Assembly (NCBI GenBank): GCA_900317935.1
Contig: ONIU01000036.1
Coordinates: 1-40,644, forward strand
Origin: an uncultured bacterium
GTDB lineage: Bacteria > Muiribacteriota > Ozemobacteria > Ozemobacterales > Ozemobacteraceae
Length of the DNA: 40,644 nt
Direction: 5' to 3'
This document shows positions 18,370 through 26,135 of the stretch, in pieces. Under the pieces are notes generated by a model that was not told the DNA's origin, did no database searches, and worked only from the letters and a program-made list of their open reading frames with translations. Position numbers and translations under genes: made by a program. The stretch's first letter is position 1. Every line of letters starts with the position of its first letter.

Positions 18370-19509
18370 TTATTTAGCATTGAGATATTCTGACAACTTA
18401 GGTGCAAACCTCTGTCTGACATACTCAGGAACATCATATTTATCGAAAATCCGTTTTGCACACAAAACGGTTAAATCCTTACCACCAGATAAAAAGAGAG
18501 AACCAAAAGTAAAATCAGATACTTTTGAAGGAACCCAATCTTTATACTCTAAATATTGTTGCAAATTTTGTTCCAAACTCATGGCAGAACCTAAAGTAAT
18601 ATGTTCTACCGCTTTTTCTTTAGACATAACATTTGTATCTATTCCTTCAACATCTGGTTTATAACTTAAAAAAGAACGAAACAGAGCAGAACTGCCAATA
18701 TCAGGATTATCATTGCCTGATATAATAGATTTTTTCGTATTGCTATCATCTTCCCTGATTCCATAGCTATTATCTATTACAATAGAACAATTTTCTTCTG
18801 CTGCAACAGCATTAATTATTTCTTTTAATTCGCTGCGTATTGTTGTAAGTCTTTCTTCCGTCTCTTTTCTAGTCAGGTATAAAGCACTCATAGCCTTATC
18901 GTTATTATCAATAACTTCAGCCTTTAATTCTAAGATTTTTTTATCGATTGAAGCAATTCTGTCTTCATATTCTTTTATGTTTTTTTCATTTGGAACAAAG
19001 CTGGCCGGGTTATCATGTACAGCCTCAAGATTAGCTATCTGGCCTTCAAGTTCTTGTACTTTTTTATTCTGATATCTTACCTGATTCATGTCTGCAGCCG
19101 TGTTATTCTTCATTCCATTCAAAACTGTTTTCATCACACTTATATCTTGCTCCATTTTTTTTCTTTCACCAGGAGCAAAAACATTCATTTCTCTCATTAA
19201 ACCATTGGAAGCAGCAATTCGTTCAGATTCAAGCTCTTTAATCTGTTTAAAAATTTTCTCATTTGCAATATATGCACTTTCTTGAGCTTTTTGAAGTTCC
19301 ATTCTGATTTTATTTGATATTTCAACTTGATTCGGATTTCTGAAAAAAGCCCCATTATTGTAATCAAAACCAACCATCAAAGGGTGAAGAATAAGAAGAA
19401 TTCGCGTATCAACAGTGGCAAAACCTTGAGCGAATAAAGTATTCGAATAAATAATAAAAGCTGTAACAAAAAATGCTAATAAATATTTATTTGTTTTTGT
19501 TAATTCCAT
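18370..19509 (-). CDS. OmpH/Skp-like periplasmic coiled-coil protein, paralogue 1
   Basis: 379 residues with a signal peptide (cleavage near LFAQ) and a long central coiled coil (about 65-245, rich in Glu, Lys, Leu and Ala), the general plan of OmpH/Skp chaperones, though longer than the usual 160-180 residues. After the signal comes FATVDTRILLILHPL, which matches FIDSRLLVLAHPL in the next upstream gene. The segment NAVAAEENCSIVIDNS resembles the C-terminal OmpH strand. It overlaps the upstream paralogue by 10 bp and precedes the giant secreted protein by 22 bp, so it may assist that protein through the periplasm (inference). Confidence 0.65.
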   Translation of the reverse strand: MELTKTNKYLLAFFVTAFIIYSNTLFAQGFATVDTRILLILHPLMVGFDYNNGAFFRNPNQVEISNKIRMELQKAQESAYIANEKIFKQIKELESERIAASNGLMREMNVFAPGERKKMEQDISVMKTVLNGMKNNTAADMNQVRYQNKKVQELEGQIANLEAVHDNPASFVPNEKNIKEYEDRIASIDKKILELKAEVIDNNDKAMSALYLTRKETEERLTTIRSELKEIINAVAAEENCSIVIDNSYGIREDDSNTKKSIISGNDNPDIGSSALFRSFLSYKPDVEGIDTNVMSKEKAVEHITLGSAMSLEQNLQQYLEYKDWVPSKVSDFTFGSLFLSGGKDLTVLCAKRIFDKYDVPEYVRQRFAPKLSEYLNAK

Positions 19510-20303
19510 AGTTTATAACCTTTCCCCTCTTCTTCCATAAGTTTTATTGCTTCTAGTCTAACATCCCTGGCACCAACAGGTATAATATCAGCATTCATAC
19601 CCAGCCTTGCAGCCCAGTATGAATTTGCCACTTTCAACCATTGAGATAAATCTTCTGCAGAAGCTTTGCTTTCCTTCTTGTATGCATCTTTCACAAGGTT
19701 ATTAACTAATTCACGAGGTCTAGTTCTTAATTTACCTCTATATGGAAGAATATTAGCCACATCAATAACAATGTCTGTTTTGTATTTTTTCTTTAAGGAA
19801 TCAGTTACTTTTTTTATAGCCTCTGCTAAATCACGGCACTGAGGGTAGATAGACATATATGGAGTCATACCATCCTTAGTCGGAACTAGTCTAGATAGGT
19901 AGATTCTTCTTTTCATATATTCCAATTTAGATTCTTTAAGCTTCTTTTCTAAGAGAAACTCTCTTTCAGCACTAATTCTATCTTTGAATGGAATCCCTTT
20001 AAGTTTTTCTTTTAGTTTTTCTGGAGATTTTAGCAATTCATCCTCTAAGTCTTTAATAGATTGAATAAAAGCTTCTTGTGAATCAAAATCTTCTTCAAAT
20101 GATTCAGAAGAAGTTCCTTTAAATCTCTTTGATTTAGAATCAAAGGCACTAAATAAAGGATGAGCCAAAACCAAAAGACGCGAATCAATAAAAATAGGCA
20201 TATTAGAAGCCTTCTCTGAATTTTGTTCAGCTACAACAGCCGTAGCAAGAGAACAAAGTTCAATAACTAATAACAATATGCATTTCTTAAGCAATTTTTC
20301 CAT
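19500..20303 (-). CDS. OmpH/Skp-like periplasmic protein, paralogue 2
   Basis: 267 residues with a signal peptide ending near TAVVAEQN. It shares with the downstream gene a block after the signal (FIDSRLLVLAHPLFSAFDSK), then a shorter charged helical region, then KYKTDIVIDVANILPYRGK, which matches the C-terminal strand pattern of OmpH-like proteins. It is the first gene of the seven-gene operon running to 11186. The putative chaperone role is inferred from the fold plan and neighbours. Confidence 0.6.
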   Translation of the reverse strand: MEKLLKKCILLLVIELCSLATAVVAEQNSEKASNMPIFIDSRLLVLAHPLFSAFDSKSKRFKGTSSESFEEDFDSQEAFIQSIKDLEDELLKSPEKLKEKLKGIPFKDRISAEREFLLEKKLKESKLEYMKRRIYLSRLVPTKDGMTPYMSIYPQCRDLAEAIKKVTDSLKKKYKTDIVIDVANILPYRGKLRTRPRELVNNLVKDAYKKESKASAEDLSQWLKVANSYWAARLGMNADIIPVGARDVRLEAIKLMEEEGKGYKLWN

Positions 20304-20669
20304 ATTTTTCTAAACTTATTGCAATATCAATACCCCTAAAGCAACTGTCCTTTTACAAAATCTATTTTCTTAATTTTTAGTATAAACATAAATATGAAAA
20401 TTAGCAAGAGAATAAGCATTACAATTGAGTTTCCCTATAGTTTATCTCACAAACAAATGTAAAATTTTTTTTCGTTCCGATTACGAAGTTTAAAACATCT
20501 AAAAACATTATCAATAAAGCGAAATCAAACAAAATTATTTTTTTACAATTATATTATAACAAAACCCGTAAAAAATTCTTTACAAAAAAAACAATATATT
20601 TTTCTAAAACAAAAACAGCCTTAAGTTTTTCAACTTAAAGCTGCCTTGTTTAATAATAATTAATAATAA
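20304..20669. other. AT-rich intergenic region
   Basis: This gap lies upstream of the seven-gene operon and downstream of the exported protein gene at 20670. It contains the terminator described at 20605-20643. The remaining 300 bases are extremely AT-rich, and I see no supported gene or RNA in them. The operon promoter should lie here, but no convincing -35/-10 pair stands out. Confidence 0.6.
20605..20643 (-). terminator. Intrinsic terminator of the exported proline-rich gene
   Basis: On the minus strand a 12-bp stem (CAGCTTTAAGTT with AACTTAAGGCTG, one G-T pair) encloses a GAAA loop (20616-20643) and is followed by TTTTTGTTTT. Confidence 0.85.
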
Positions 20670-21239
20670 TCAAAAACTGGCATCAAATGAGTCGCCGCGT
20701 TTGCCTTTAGGGTAGACTGCCGGCTGAAGAGCTGGGATATTTGAAGGATATCTTGAATCAAGAGAATTCATATGTTCAATTATTCTGCGCTTAATATCTT
20801 CAGCCTTGTAATCAGTTTTTGCCGGCTGAGCATTAATATTCTGAGCGGAATCTAATGGCAATATTGGGTCCTGCCCCATCGGAACAGGAGCAACATTAGC
20901 AACAGGTGGATCCTGAACAGGAGCCAGAGCCTGCATTTTCTTTCTATGTTCATTCATAGCAAGTTCCCAAGTGTAAACATCAGGCTGGTATATCTTGGGT
21001 TCATTATGACGTTTTACGCCTCTGACGTACTTTTTCTTATCATGATTGAAAGTAACTTTTCCGGTTTTAGCATATAAGCCAGCTTTTATCATGCTTTCAG
21101 AGAAGTCTAAGTATTCCATTCTATCTCTGTTAGAACCTTCTAAAACAGCTTGAGCAGGCTCATTACTAGCCAGCATTATTACTGAGCAAACAGCAACAGC
21201 TGCTAATCCTTTTACAATGTGACTCATATTCAGTTTCAT
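20670..21239 (-). CDS. Exported proline-rich protein of unknown function
   Basis: About 189 residues. The ATG at 21237-21239 has a strong GGAGG six bases upstream, so I prefer it to the GTG at 21245. A signal peptide (hydrophobic 11-27, cleavage near PAQA) is followed by a charged N-terminal domain and a Pro/Ala-rich middle (residues 105-140, with APVQDPPVANVAPVP). I recognise no family. It is a single-gene transcript with its own candidate promoter and terminator. Confidence 0.68.
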   Translation of the reverse strand: MKLNMSHIVKGLAAVAVCSVIMLASNEPAQAVLEGSNRDRMEYLDFSESMIKAGLYAKTGKVTFNHDKKKYVRGVKRHNEPKIYQPDVYTWELAMNEHRKKMQALAPVQDPPVANVAPVPMGQDPILPLDSAQNINAQPAKTDYKAEDIKRRIIEHMNSLDSRYPSNIPALQPAVYPKGKRGDSFDASF

Positions 21240-21277
21240 AAACACCCTCCATGCTTATCTTTAATCACAAGCACAAA

Positions 21278-21305
21278 AATTTATAAGGAATAGCATTTCT
21301 GTCAA
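21278..21305 (-). promoter_or_regulatory. Candidate promoter of the exported proline-rich gene
   Basis: TTGACA (21300-21305) and TAAATT (21278-21283) on the minus strand, 16 bp apart, about 40 bp before the GGAGG-led start. TATAAA three bases closer is an alternative -10 with a short spacer. Confidence 0.5.
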
Positions 21306-21368
21306 GGGATTTTTTTAAAATTGTTAAATCCATTTTCAGGGGGTAGTTTAACAAAATATGTTTTGTAA

Positions 21369-21486
21369 CTTGGGTCTTGGGCCTTGTAACTTGTAACTTA
21401 TGTCTTGAGTCTTATATCTTATATCTTATATCTTATATCTTGTATCTCAATTTATGGTCTTGTGTCTTAAATCTTAAATCTCAAAT
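21369..21486. repeat. Heptad tandem repeat array, opposite orientation
   Basis: About sixteen 7-bp units of the type CTTRTAW: cttgggt, cttgggc, cttgtaa twice, cttatgt, cttgagt, cttatat four times, cttgtat, ctcaatt, a 6-bp interruption, cttgtgt, cttaaat twice and ctcaaat. The array runs up to the first base of the spoVG stop codon. It is the reverse complement of the WTAYAAG units at 1614-1711. Confidence 0.85.
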
Positions 21487-21755
21487 CACATCTTCTTCAA
21501 TAATTCATCGTGATATGCACGAAGTACATAATTGCTTATCTGGTTTTTTAAATCAGTATTTATCAAAGTAACTATCTCATGCCAATTACCATCCTGGCCT
21601 TTCACACTAGGCATAGAGATAAAATTCCCTCTTTCTGATTCAAAAATACGAATATCTCTCAAAACAAGACTATCGTCTAAAATGACAGTAGAAAAAGCTT
21701 TTAGCTTATTCTTGGGATCTTTGATTATTTGAATTCGAATATCTGTGACTTTCAA
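21486..21755 (-). CDS. spoVG: SpoVG-family RNA/DNA-binding regulator
   Basis: 89 residues of the compact SpoVG fold: MKVTDIRIQIIKDPKNKLKA at the start, the central DDSLVLRDIRIFE, then FISMPSVKGQDGNWHEIVTLIN, which match the family's conserved order (K-L-K-A, D-x-x-V-x-D-I-R, M-P-S). SpoVG proteins bind nucleic acid and modulate division, development or virulence genes in several phyla, including non-sporeformers. It starts 8 bp after the stop of the barrel-like gene, so it is likely the last gene of that transcript. Confidence 0.93.
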   Translation of the reverse strand: MKVTDIRIQIIKDPKNKLKAFSTVILDDSLVLRDIRIFESERGNFISMPSVKGQDGNWHEIVTLINTDLKNQISNYVLRAYHDELLKKM

Positions 21756-21763
21756 AACATTAA

Positions 21764-22597
21764 TTAGAATTTTAAAATAAATTCAGTCCAGACTTTCTTT
21801 TCTTTAGGAGTTTTGCTTTCTATTTCAGAACGATTTTCATTTGAATAACCGGCTTTAATAGAAACATCTGATGTTGCATCAACAATACCTTCGACTTCAA
21901 CATTTTCTTTTAAGTCGAAAGTATCTATAACAGTCTTTTTAAAAGCAACTTTACCCTTTAAAGTTGGTTTAAAACTATATACAGCTTCAAGATAATAATC
22001 AGAAGAAATAGCAGACGGGCTAATATTGCTTTCTATGGAAGTATTACTTACATTACCGATAGAAGCACGAGTTGAAGACATAATATTATCAGAAGTATTT
22101 TGAGTTCCTGGCCCAAGAGTCAGATTAGACTGATTGTATTCACCATAAAAGCTTAATCTGCCTGTTTTACCAGATAAACTTAAAGCAGAACTGCTAGAAT
22201 CATTTAAGCCTATAGCATTATCTTCATATGAATTGTTAAGAGTAATAACAGGCATAAAATCTCTTTGGCTATTAGGATTTAATTTAACAACTGAGTCGTC
22301 AAATTCAATTTTTGAATTGAAACCTTCAAAACCTGTTTCGATATGTTCTGCTTCTGAAGGGAAAATTTTGCTGGTGTTCTGATAGCTTAGCATCTGGCTA
22401 CCTAGCGAAAGATTAAACTCTCCTTTAAAGAGTTCTGCTTTATCAGGAACAATAACAGAATTAGAAGAATCTTCTACTGTACTAAGTTTGAAATCTGATA
22501 TCTCATTGACATCAACATTTTGAGCATAGGAATTAGGTACATTAGCAAGTATGCTAAGTACAACAGCCAAGATTAATTTTTTAAGGCTATTTTTCAT
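21764..22597 (-). CDS. Putative outer-membrane beta-barrel-like protein
   Basis: About 277 residues from the ATG at 22595-22597, which has AGGA upstream and yields the signal peptide MKNSLKKLILAVVLSILANV with cleavage near SYAQ. The mature part is rich in Ser, Asn and alternating hydrophobic residues, and it ends in WTEFILKF, a terminal aromatic residue as is common in outer-membrane barrels. Segments such as GRLSFYGEYNQSNLTLG and DYYLEAVYSFKPTLKGKVAF look like barrel strands. I cannot name a family. Confidence 0.62.
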   Translation of the reverse strand: MKNSLKKLILAVVLSILANVPNSYAQNVDVNEISDFKLSTVEDSSNSVIVPDKAELFKGEFNLSLGSQMLSYQNTSKIFPSEAEHIETGFEGFNSKIEFDDSVVKLNPNSQRDFMPVITLNNSYEDNAIGLNDSSSSALSLSGKTGRLSFYGEYNQSNLTLGPGTQNTSDNIMSSTRASIGNVSNTSIESNISPSAISSDYYLEAVYSFKPTLKGKVAFKKTVIDTFDLKENVEVEGIVDATSDVSIKAGYSNENRSEIESKTPKEKKVWTEFILKF

Positions 22598-22668
22598 GTT
22601 AAAATTCCTATAAACTCCTAATTTGATTATACAGTATAATATCCATTTCGGCAATATTCAAGCAAAAT

Positions 22669-23373
22669 TTATGTCATTGCAAAAAAAGCTTTTTCAAGAC
22701 TTTTATAATTTTTGACAATGCTTTCTATGCTGTCACAAATTTTTAACTTTCCTTTATTTATAATACCCACATGAGTAACCATTTTTTCAACAACTTCCAA
22801 GACATGACTGGAAAATATGATGGTTGTACCTTCTTTAGACATTTTCTTGAGCATATTCTTGAAATCTCTGGTTGCTTGTGGATCTAATCCATTAAAGGGC
22901 TCGTCTAGAATCAACAGAGACGGATTATGTACAACAATTCCTGCCAAAGCTAGCTTTTTCTTCATTCCAAAGCTATAATTACCAGCAAAATCATCTGCTG
23001 CATCTTCTAAGCCAAAAGAAATCAGAATATTATTTATTTTTTCTTCTCTTTCTGTAGCTTTAATATTATAAATATCGGCCACAAAATCAAGAAACTGTCT
23101 TCCTGTTAAATAATCATAGAGAAAGACTTCATCAGGCAAATAACCAACCTTAGACTTAACTTCTATAGGATTAGCAGCTACATTTAGGCCGTCAATAGTT
23201 ACAGAACCAGATGTCGGCTGCAATAAGCCCATAATCATTTTAAGAGTTGTGGTTTTACCAGCACCATTTGCGCCAAGAAAACCAAACATTGCACCATTAG
23301 GAATATTCAAACATAAATCATCAACAGCAACATGTTCATTGAATTTTCTTGTCAAATGGGAAAGCTCTATCAT
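22669..23373 (-). CDS. ABC transporter ATP-binding protein
   Basis: 234 residues with Walker A GANGAGKTT (about 34-42), a signature region YSFGMKKKLALA in place of LSGGQ, Walker B LLILDEPFNGLD and the H-loop SSHVLE. The degenerate signature and the order of domains are like the multidrug or ABC-2-type export subfamily. No permease gene is adjacent; the neighbours are an HD nucleotidase (1 bp away) and the barrel-like gene. The substrate is therefore unknown. Confidence 0.93.
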   Translation of the reverse strand: MIELSHLTRKFNEHVAVDDLCLNIPNGAMFGFLGANGAGKTTTLKMIMGLLQPTSGSVTIDGLNVAANPIEVKSKVGYLPDEVFLYDYLTGRQFLDFVADIYNIKATEREEKINNILISFGLEDAADDFAGNYSFGMKKKLALAGIVVHNPSLLILDEPFNGLDPQATRDFKNMLKKMSKEGTTIIFSSHVLEVVEKMVTHVGIINKGKLKICDSIESIVKNYKSLEKAFFAMT

Positions 23374-23374
23374 T

Positions 23375-23965
23375 TTACAACTGTCCTCGTAATCGTTCAG
23401 GACGATTTTTCAACAGATAATCAGCGAAAGACGCTAGTTCAGGAAATTCTTCAAAATTTTTGAAAGTAGATTTATTTTCCCAAAAATCTTTTAATCCAGA
23501 ATAACCTGCTTTTTCATATTCTGCTGCAGTAATAAGCATTTCCAATTTATCTATAGCTTTAACAAATCGGCCTTCAACAGTAGAACCATCTTCAAATTCC
23601 CTGAACAAAGAGAGACTTTCTTTTGCCAAATCATTTCCAAGCGGTGAAATCACATCTTCAATCGCCATAGTTTCCATTTCATCTTTATTCTGGAAATATT
23701 TTAACGTCACATAAGGGATATCCCCCACCCTGGTTTCGCCTATTTCATGAACAATTGCTATAGAAACAGCTTTGCTTCTATCTATCTTTGCATTAACCAA
23801 AGAAGAAAGAAAATGTGTCAGAAAGACGACTCCAAAACAATGGTCTGCAATAGATTCTCCTTCGCGGATGCCGCGAAGCTGCCAACCGGTTCGACGAAGT
23901 TTCTTTAATGTCAGAAAATCGCGAAATACTTTATCTAATTCTTCATTTATAATATTCATAATCAT
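23375..23965 (-). CDS. HD-domain 5'-nucleotidase-like protein (YfbR/HDDC2 type)
   Basis: About 196 residues. Metal-binding motifs of the HD superfamily are visible: ESIADHCFG (first His), AIVHEIGE (His-Glu, standing in for HD) and FVKAIDKLEML (distal Asp). This matches the HDDC2/YfbR-type nucleotidase group that hydrolyses deoxynucleoside monophosphates. Starts at 23965 or 23959 are equally plausible; a TTG at 23974 is less so. It ends 1 bp before the ABC ATPase start, so the two are co-transcribed. Confidence 0.85.
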   Translation of the reverse strand: MIMNIINEELDKVFRDFLTLKKLRRTGWQLRGIREGESIADHCFGVVFLTHFLSSLVNAKIDRSKAVSIAIVHEIGETRVGDIPYVTLKYFQNKDEMETMAIEDVISPLGNDLAKESLSLFREFEDGSTVEGRFVKAIDKLEMLITAAEYEKAGYSGLKDFWENKSTFKNFEEFPELASFADYLLKNRPERLRGQL

Positions 23966-24061
23966 TGCCCGCAAAAAATCTATTTAAACTTATCAAAATA
24001 TCAATTACTTTTTTAGTTTTATTTTGTTGTTGTCATATTGAAAACTGAATCAATGACACAT

Positions 24062-24095
24062 AAAAAAAGACTTGGGTAAATCCCAAGTCTTTTTT
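24062..24095. terminator. Bidirectional-looking terminator hairpin
   Basis: GACTTGGG (24069-24076) and CCCAAGTC (24082-24089) flank the loop TAAAT, with an A-run before and a T-run after. On the minus strand it would end the secG/small membrane protein transcript, which stops at 24118. Confidence 0.9.
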
Positions 24096-24117
24096 CTAAT
24101 CTAATGTTATTTTATTT

Positions 24118-24330
24118 TTATACAACAAAAAACATTATTATTCCTAATATGGTTATAAAAATACCGAGAGCCACATAGAAAGTGCGAGCCCCATCCCGAC
24201 CGAATACCTTAACAAAGAATTGAGCTTTACTGCTATTCATAAACCAATCGTAGTCTTTAATAGCACAGAATATTGTTATAATACCGATTAATACAGCTAA
24301 TATCGGAAAAGGCCAAGCATTACTTTTCAA
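24118..24330 (-). CDS. Small two-helix membrane protein, immunity protein 17 (Imm17)-like
   Basis: 70 residues: a helix at about 7-24, a short charged linker with FGRDGARTFY at 43-52, and a second helix at 53-70. This pattern of a helix, F-G-R-x-G-A-R-x-F-Y and a closing hydrophobic helix is how I remember the Imm17 group of bacterial small proteins. A role in toxin immunity is not shown here because no polymorphic toxin gene is near. It starts 1 bp after the secG stop, so it is co-expressed with it. Confidence 0.65.
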   Translation of the reverse strand: MKSNAWPFPILAVLIGIITIFCAIKDYDWFMNSSKAQFFVKVFGRDGARTFYVALGIFITILGIIMFFVV

Positions 24331-24331
24331 A

Positions 24332-25240
24332 TTATTTGTTTTCTACCTTATCTTTGATAGCTTCGATAACTTCAGCTTTCTTTTCTTCAACAATAGCCTT
24401 AACAGCACTTTCTGCCTTTTCTTTTAATTCTTCTTTTACAGAAGGAGCAGCAGAAGTTTCTGCGGGTTTGTTTTCAACTGCTGGTGCTGGAGTTTCAACT
24501 GGAGCTGGAGCAACTGCTGCTGGTGCTGGAGTTTCTACCGGAGCTGGAGCAACTGCTGCTGGTGCTGGGGTTTCTACCGGAGCTGGAGTAGCTGCTGCTG
24601 GTGCTGGGTTTTCCACCGGAGCTGGAGTAGCTGCTGCTGGTGCTGGGGTTTCTACTGGAGCTGGAGTAGCTGCTGCTGGTGCTGGGGTTTCTACTGGAGC
24701 TGGAGTAGCTGCTGCTGGTGCCGGAGTTTCTACTGGAGCTGGAGTAGCTGCTGCTGGTGCTGGAGTTTCTACCGGAGCCGGAGTAGCTGCTGCTGGTGCT
24801 GGGGTTTCTACCGAAGCCGGAGTAGCTGCTGCTGGTGCTGGAGTAGCAGTAATAGGAGCTGGATTAGTAACAGGAGCAGTCATTGGCAAACCAGGCATAG
24901 CTGCATTTGGAGTAGCAACAGGTGCTGGAGTCTGAGTCTTTGCTGGAGTAGCAACTATTGGCTGAGAATTATAAGCATTAGTTCTAGCTATATCAGCTTC
25001 CTTTTCCCAAGTTGGTCCCCAAATAGCAATAACTAACGAGGTAATCATAAAAACAACTGCTAAACCTGTAGTGAATTTAGATATTTCAGTTGCGCCACCA
25101 CGTTCACCAAACAATGTAGAAGAAGCACCGCCGCCAAAAGCGCCAGCCAAACCTTCTCCTTTATCTGCCTGGAAAAGAACGATTACTATCAGAGCAATAC
25201 AAACAATAAGATGAAAACCTTTAACGATTATCGCTAACAT
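24332..25240 (-). CDS. secG: SecG with a long Ala/Pro repeat tail
   Basis: 302 residues, about four times the usual SecG length. Residues 1-75 are a normal SecG: helix 1 (3-23, ending LFQADKGEG), the conserved loop GAFGGGASSTLFGERGGA (33-50) and helix 2 (55-73). SecG is an accessory subunit of the SecYEG translocon. A linker (80-141) is followed by nine 13-residue units of the type APVETPAPAAATP (142-258), then a charged helix rich in Glu and Lys (259-302). An AAAGGAG lies 11 bases before the ATG. The opposite strand is also open here only because the repeat has biased composition. Confidence 0.88.
   Translation of the reverse strand: MLAIIVKGFHLIVCIALIVIVLFQADKGEGLAGAFGGGASSTLFGERGGATEISKFTTGLAVVFMITSLVIAIWGPTWEKEADIARTNAYNSQPIVATPAKTQTPAPVATPNAAMPGLPMTAPVTNPAPITATPAPAAATPASVETPAPAAATPAPVETPAPAAATPAPVETPAPAAATPAPVETPAPAAATPAPVETPAPAAATPAPVENPAPAAATPAPVETPAPAAVAPAPVETPAPAAVAPAPVETPAPAVENKPAETSAAPSVKEELKEKAESAVKAIVEEKKAEVIEAIKDKVENK
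24467..24817 (-). repeat. 39-bp tandem repeats coding Ala/Pro units in secG
   Basis: Nine copies of a 39-bp unit encode the 13-residue unit APVETPAPAAATP with a few changes (SVET in the first, VENP in the sixth, AAVAP in the seventh and eighth; the last is a partial). The copies are nearly identical in DNA, suggesting recent expansion or homogenisation. Confidence 0.9.
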
Positions 25241-25292
25241 AAAACACGAGACTCCTTTGAGTTCTGTACAAAATCACAATTATGAGTGATAG

Positions 25293-25321
25293 AGTTTAAC
25301 AATATGTGAGAAAATTGTCAA
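25293..25321 (-). promoter_or_regulatory. Promoter of secG
   Basis: TTGACA (25316-25321) and TAAACT (25293-25298) on the minus strand with a 17-bp spacer; the transcript would begin about 45 bp before the start codon. Confidence 0.72.
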
Positions 25322-25331
25322 TATTTATTTA

Positions 25332-26135
25332 TTAACGGTTCATGACCCAATATTGATAGGCGTTGAAAAAATTCAAAAAAGGTTCCATACCAAAATAAAA
25401 AGTGATTAAAAAGCCTAAGCAAAGATAGGGTCCAAAAGGAATATGATGAGACATAGGTCTGTATGTTTTTTTATTCTTTATACTATCATATATAATTGTT
25501 GCAAGACCAAAAGAAGCACCGACAAAACTAGCTATCAAAACAGTAACAATCACTGGTTTCCAACCAGCCCAGGCACCCATGGCCGCCAAAAGTTTAACAT
25601 CTCCCCCACCCATTCCATCTGGTTTTTTAAAAATAACCTCTGAAACTTTTCCTAAAAACATCAAAAAACCGCCGCCAACCACGAAGCCAATAAACGAGTC
25701 ATTAAAAGACACATAATAACTCAGTTTGAAACCGCCAAATTCCAAACTAGCCCAGGCAATAGCAGCGTAAATAATTCCTGCAGCGATTCCACCCTTAGAC
25801 AAACAATCAGGAATAATAAAACACCTGATATCTACTATTGTTACAATTAAACAAGCCGCAACAAAAAGCCAGGAAATCAAAGCCTTGATTGAAAAACCAA
25901 AGAAGAAAACACTTACTCCGGCTACTATAGCAGATAAAGCTATATAAACTCTCTCTTGAGCAATACCAGCATTACAGCAACCAAATTCCAATCCTTTTGT
26001 GCAGGAAGGACATTTTAAATAGTCACAATGAAACTTTTCGTGACTTGGCCAAGCTCTGATAGCCCAACCTATATATTTTCCAAGATAGGCGCCAATAACG
26101 GCACCTATCATAGAAAGACAAAGAATCTGGCTCAT
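25332..26135 (-). CDS. Prepilin peptidase (PilD/GspO type)
   Basis: 267 residues with several membrane helices. The two catalytic aspartates of the aspartyl prepilin peptidase family are visible in TIVDIRCFIIPD and in the GxGD motif GMGGGDVKLLAAMGAW. An N-terminal cysteine cluster (CPSC at about 44, then CC) stands for the zinc-binding/methylase part. It would cleave the leaders of pilin-like proteins such as those at 12208-14097 in the inner membrane. Its ATG overlaps the agmatinase stop as ATGA, so the pair shares a transcript despite unrelated functions. Confidence 0.92.
   Translation of the reverse strand: MSQILCLSMIGAVIGAYLGKYIGWAIRAWPSHEKFHCDYLKCPSCTKGLEFGCCNAGIAQERVYIALSAIVAGVSVFFFGFSIKALISWLFVAACLIVTIVDIRCFIIPDCLSKGGIAAGIIYAAIAWASLEFGGFKLSYYVSFNDSFIGFVVGGGFLMFLGKVSEVIFKKPDGMGGGDVKLLAAMGAWAGWKPVIVTVLIASFVGASFGLATIIYDSIKNKKTYRPMSHHIPFGPYLCLGFLITFYFGMEPFLNFFNAYQYWVMNR

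Noticed and set aside
20393..20461. 22-codon frame in the AT-rich gap
   Set aside because: No ribosome site, and short frames are expected by chance in such AT-rich DNA.
24336..24935. Long open frame antisense to secG (about 199 codons, Gly/Ala-rich)
   Set aside because: It mirrors the Ala/Pro repeat on the other strand and stays open only because of that composition; no ribosome site or family supports it.
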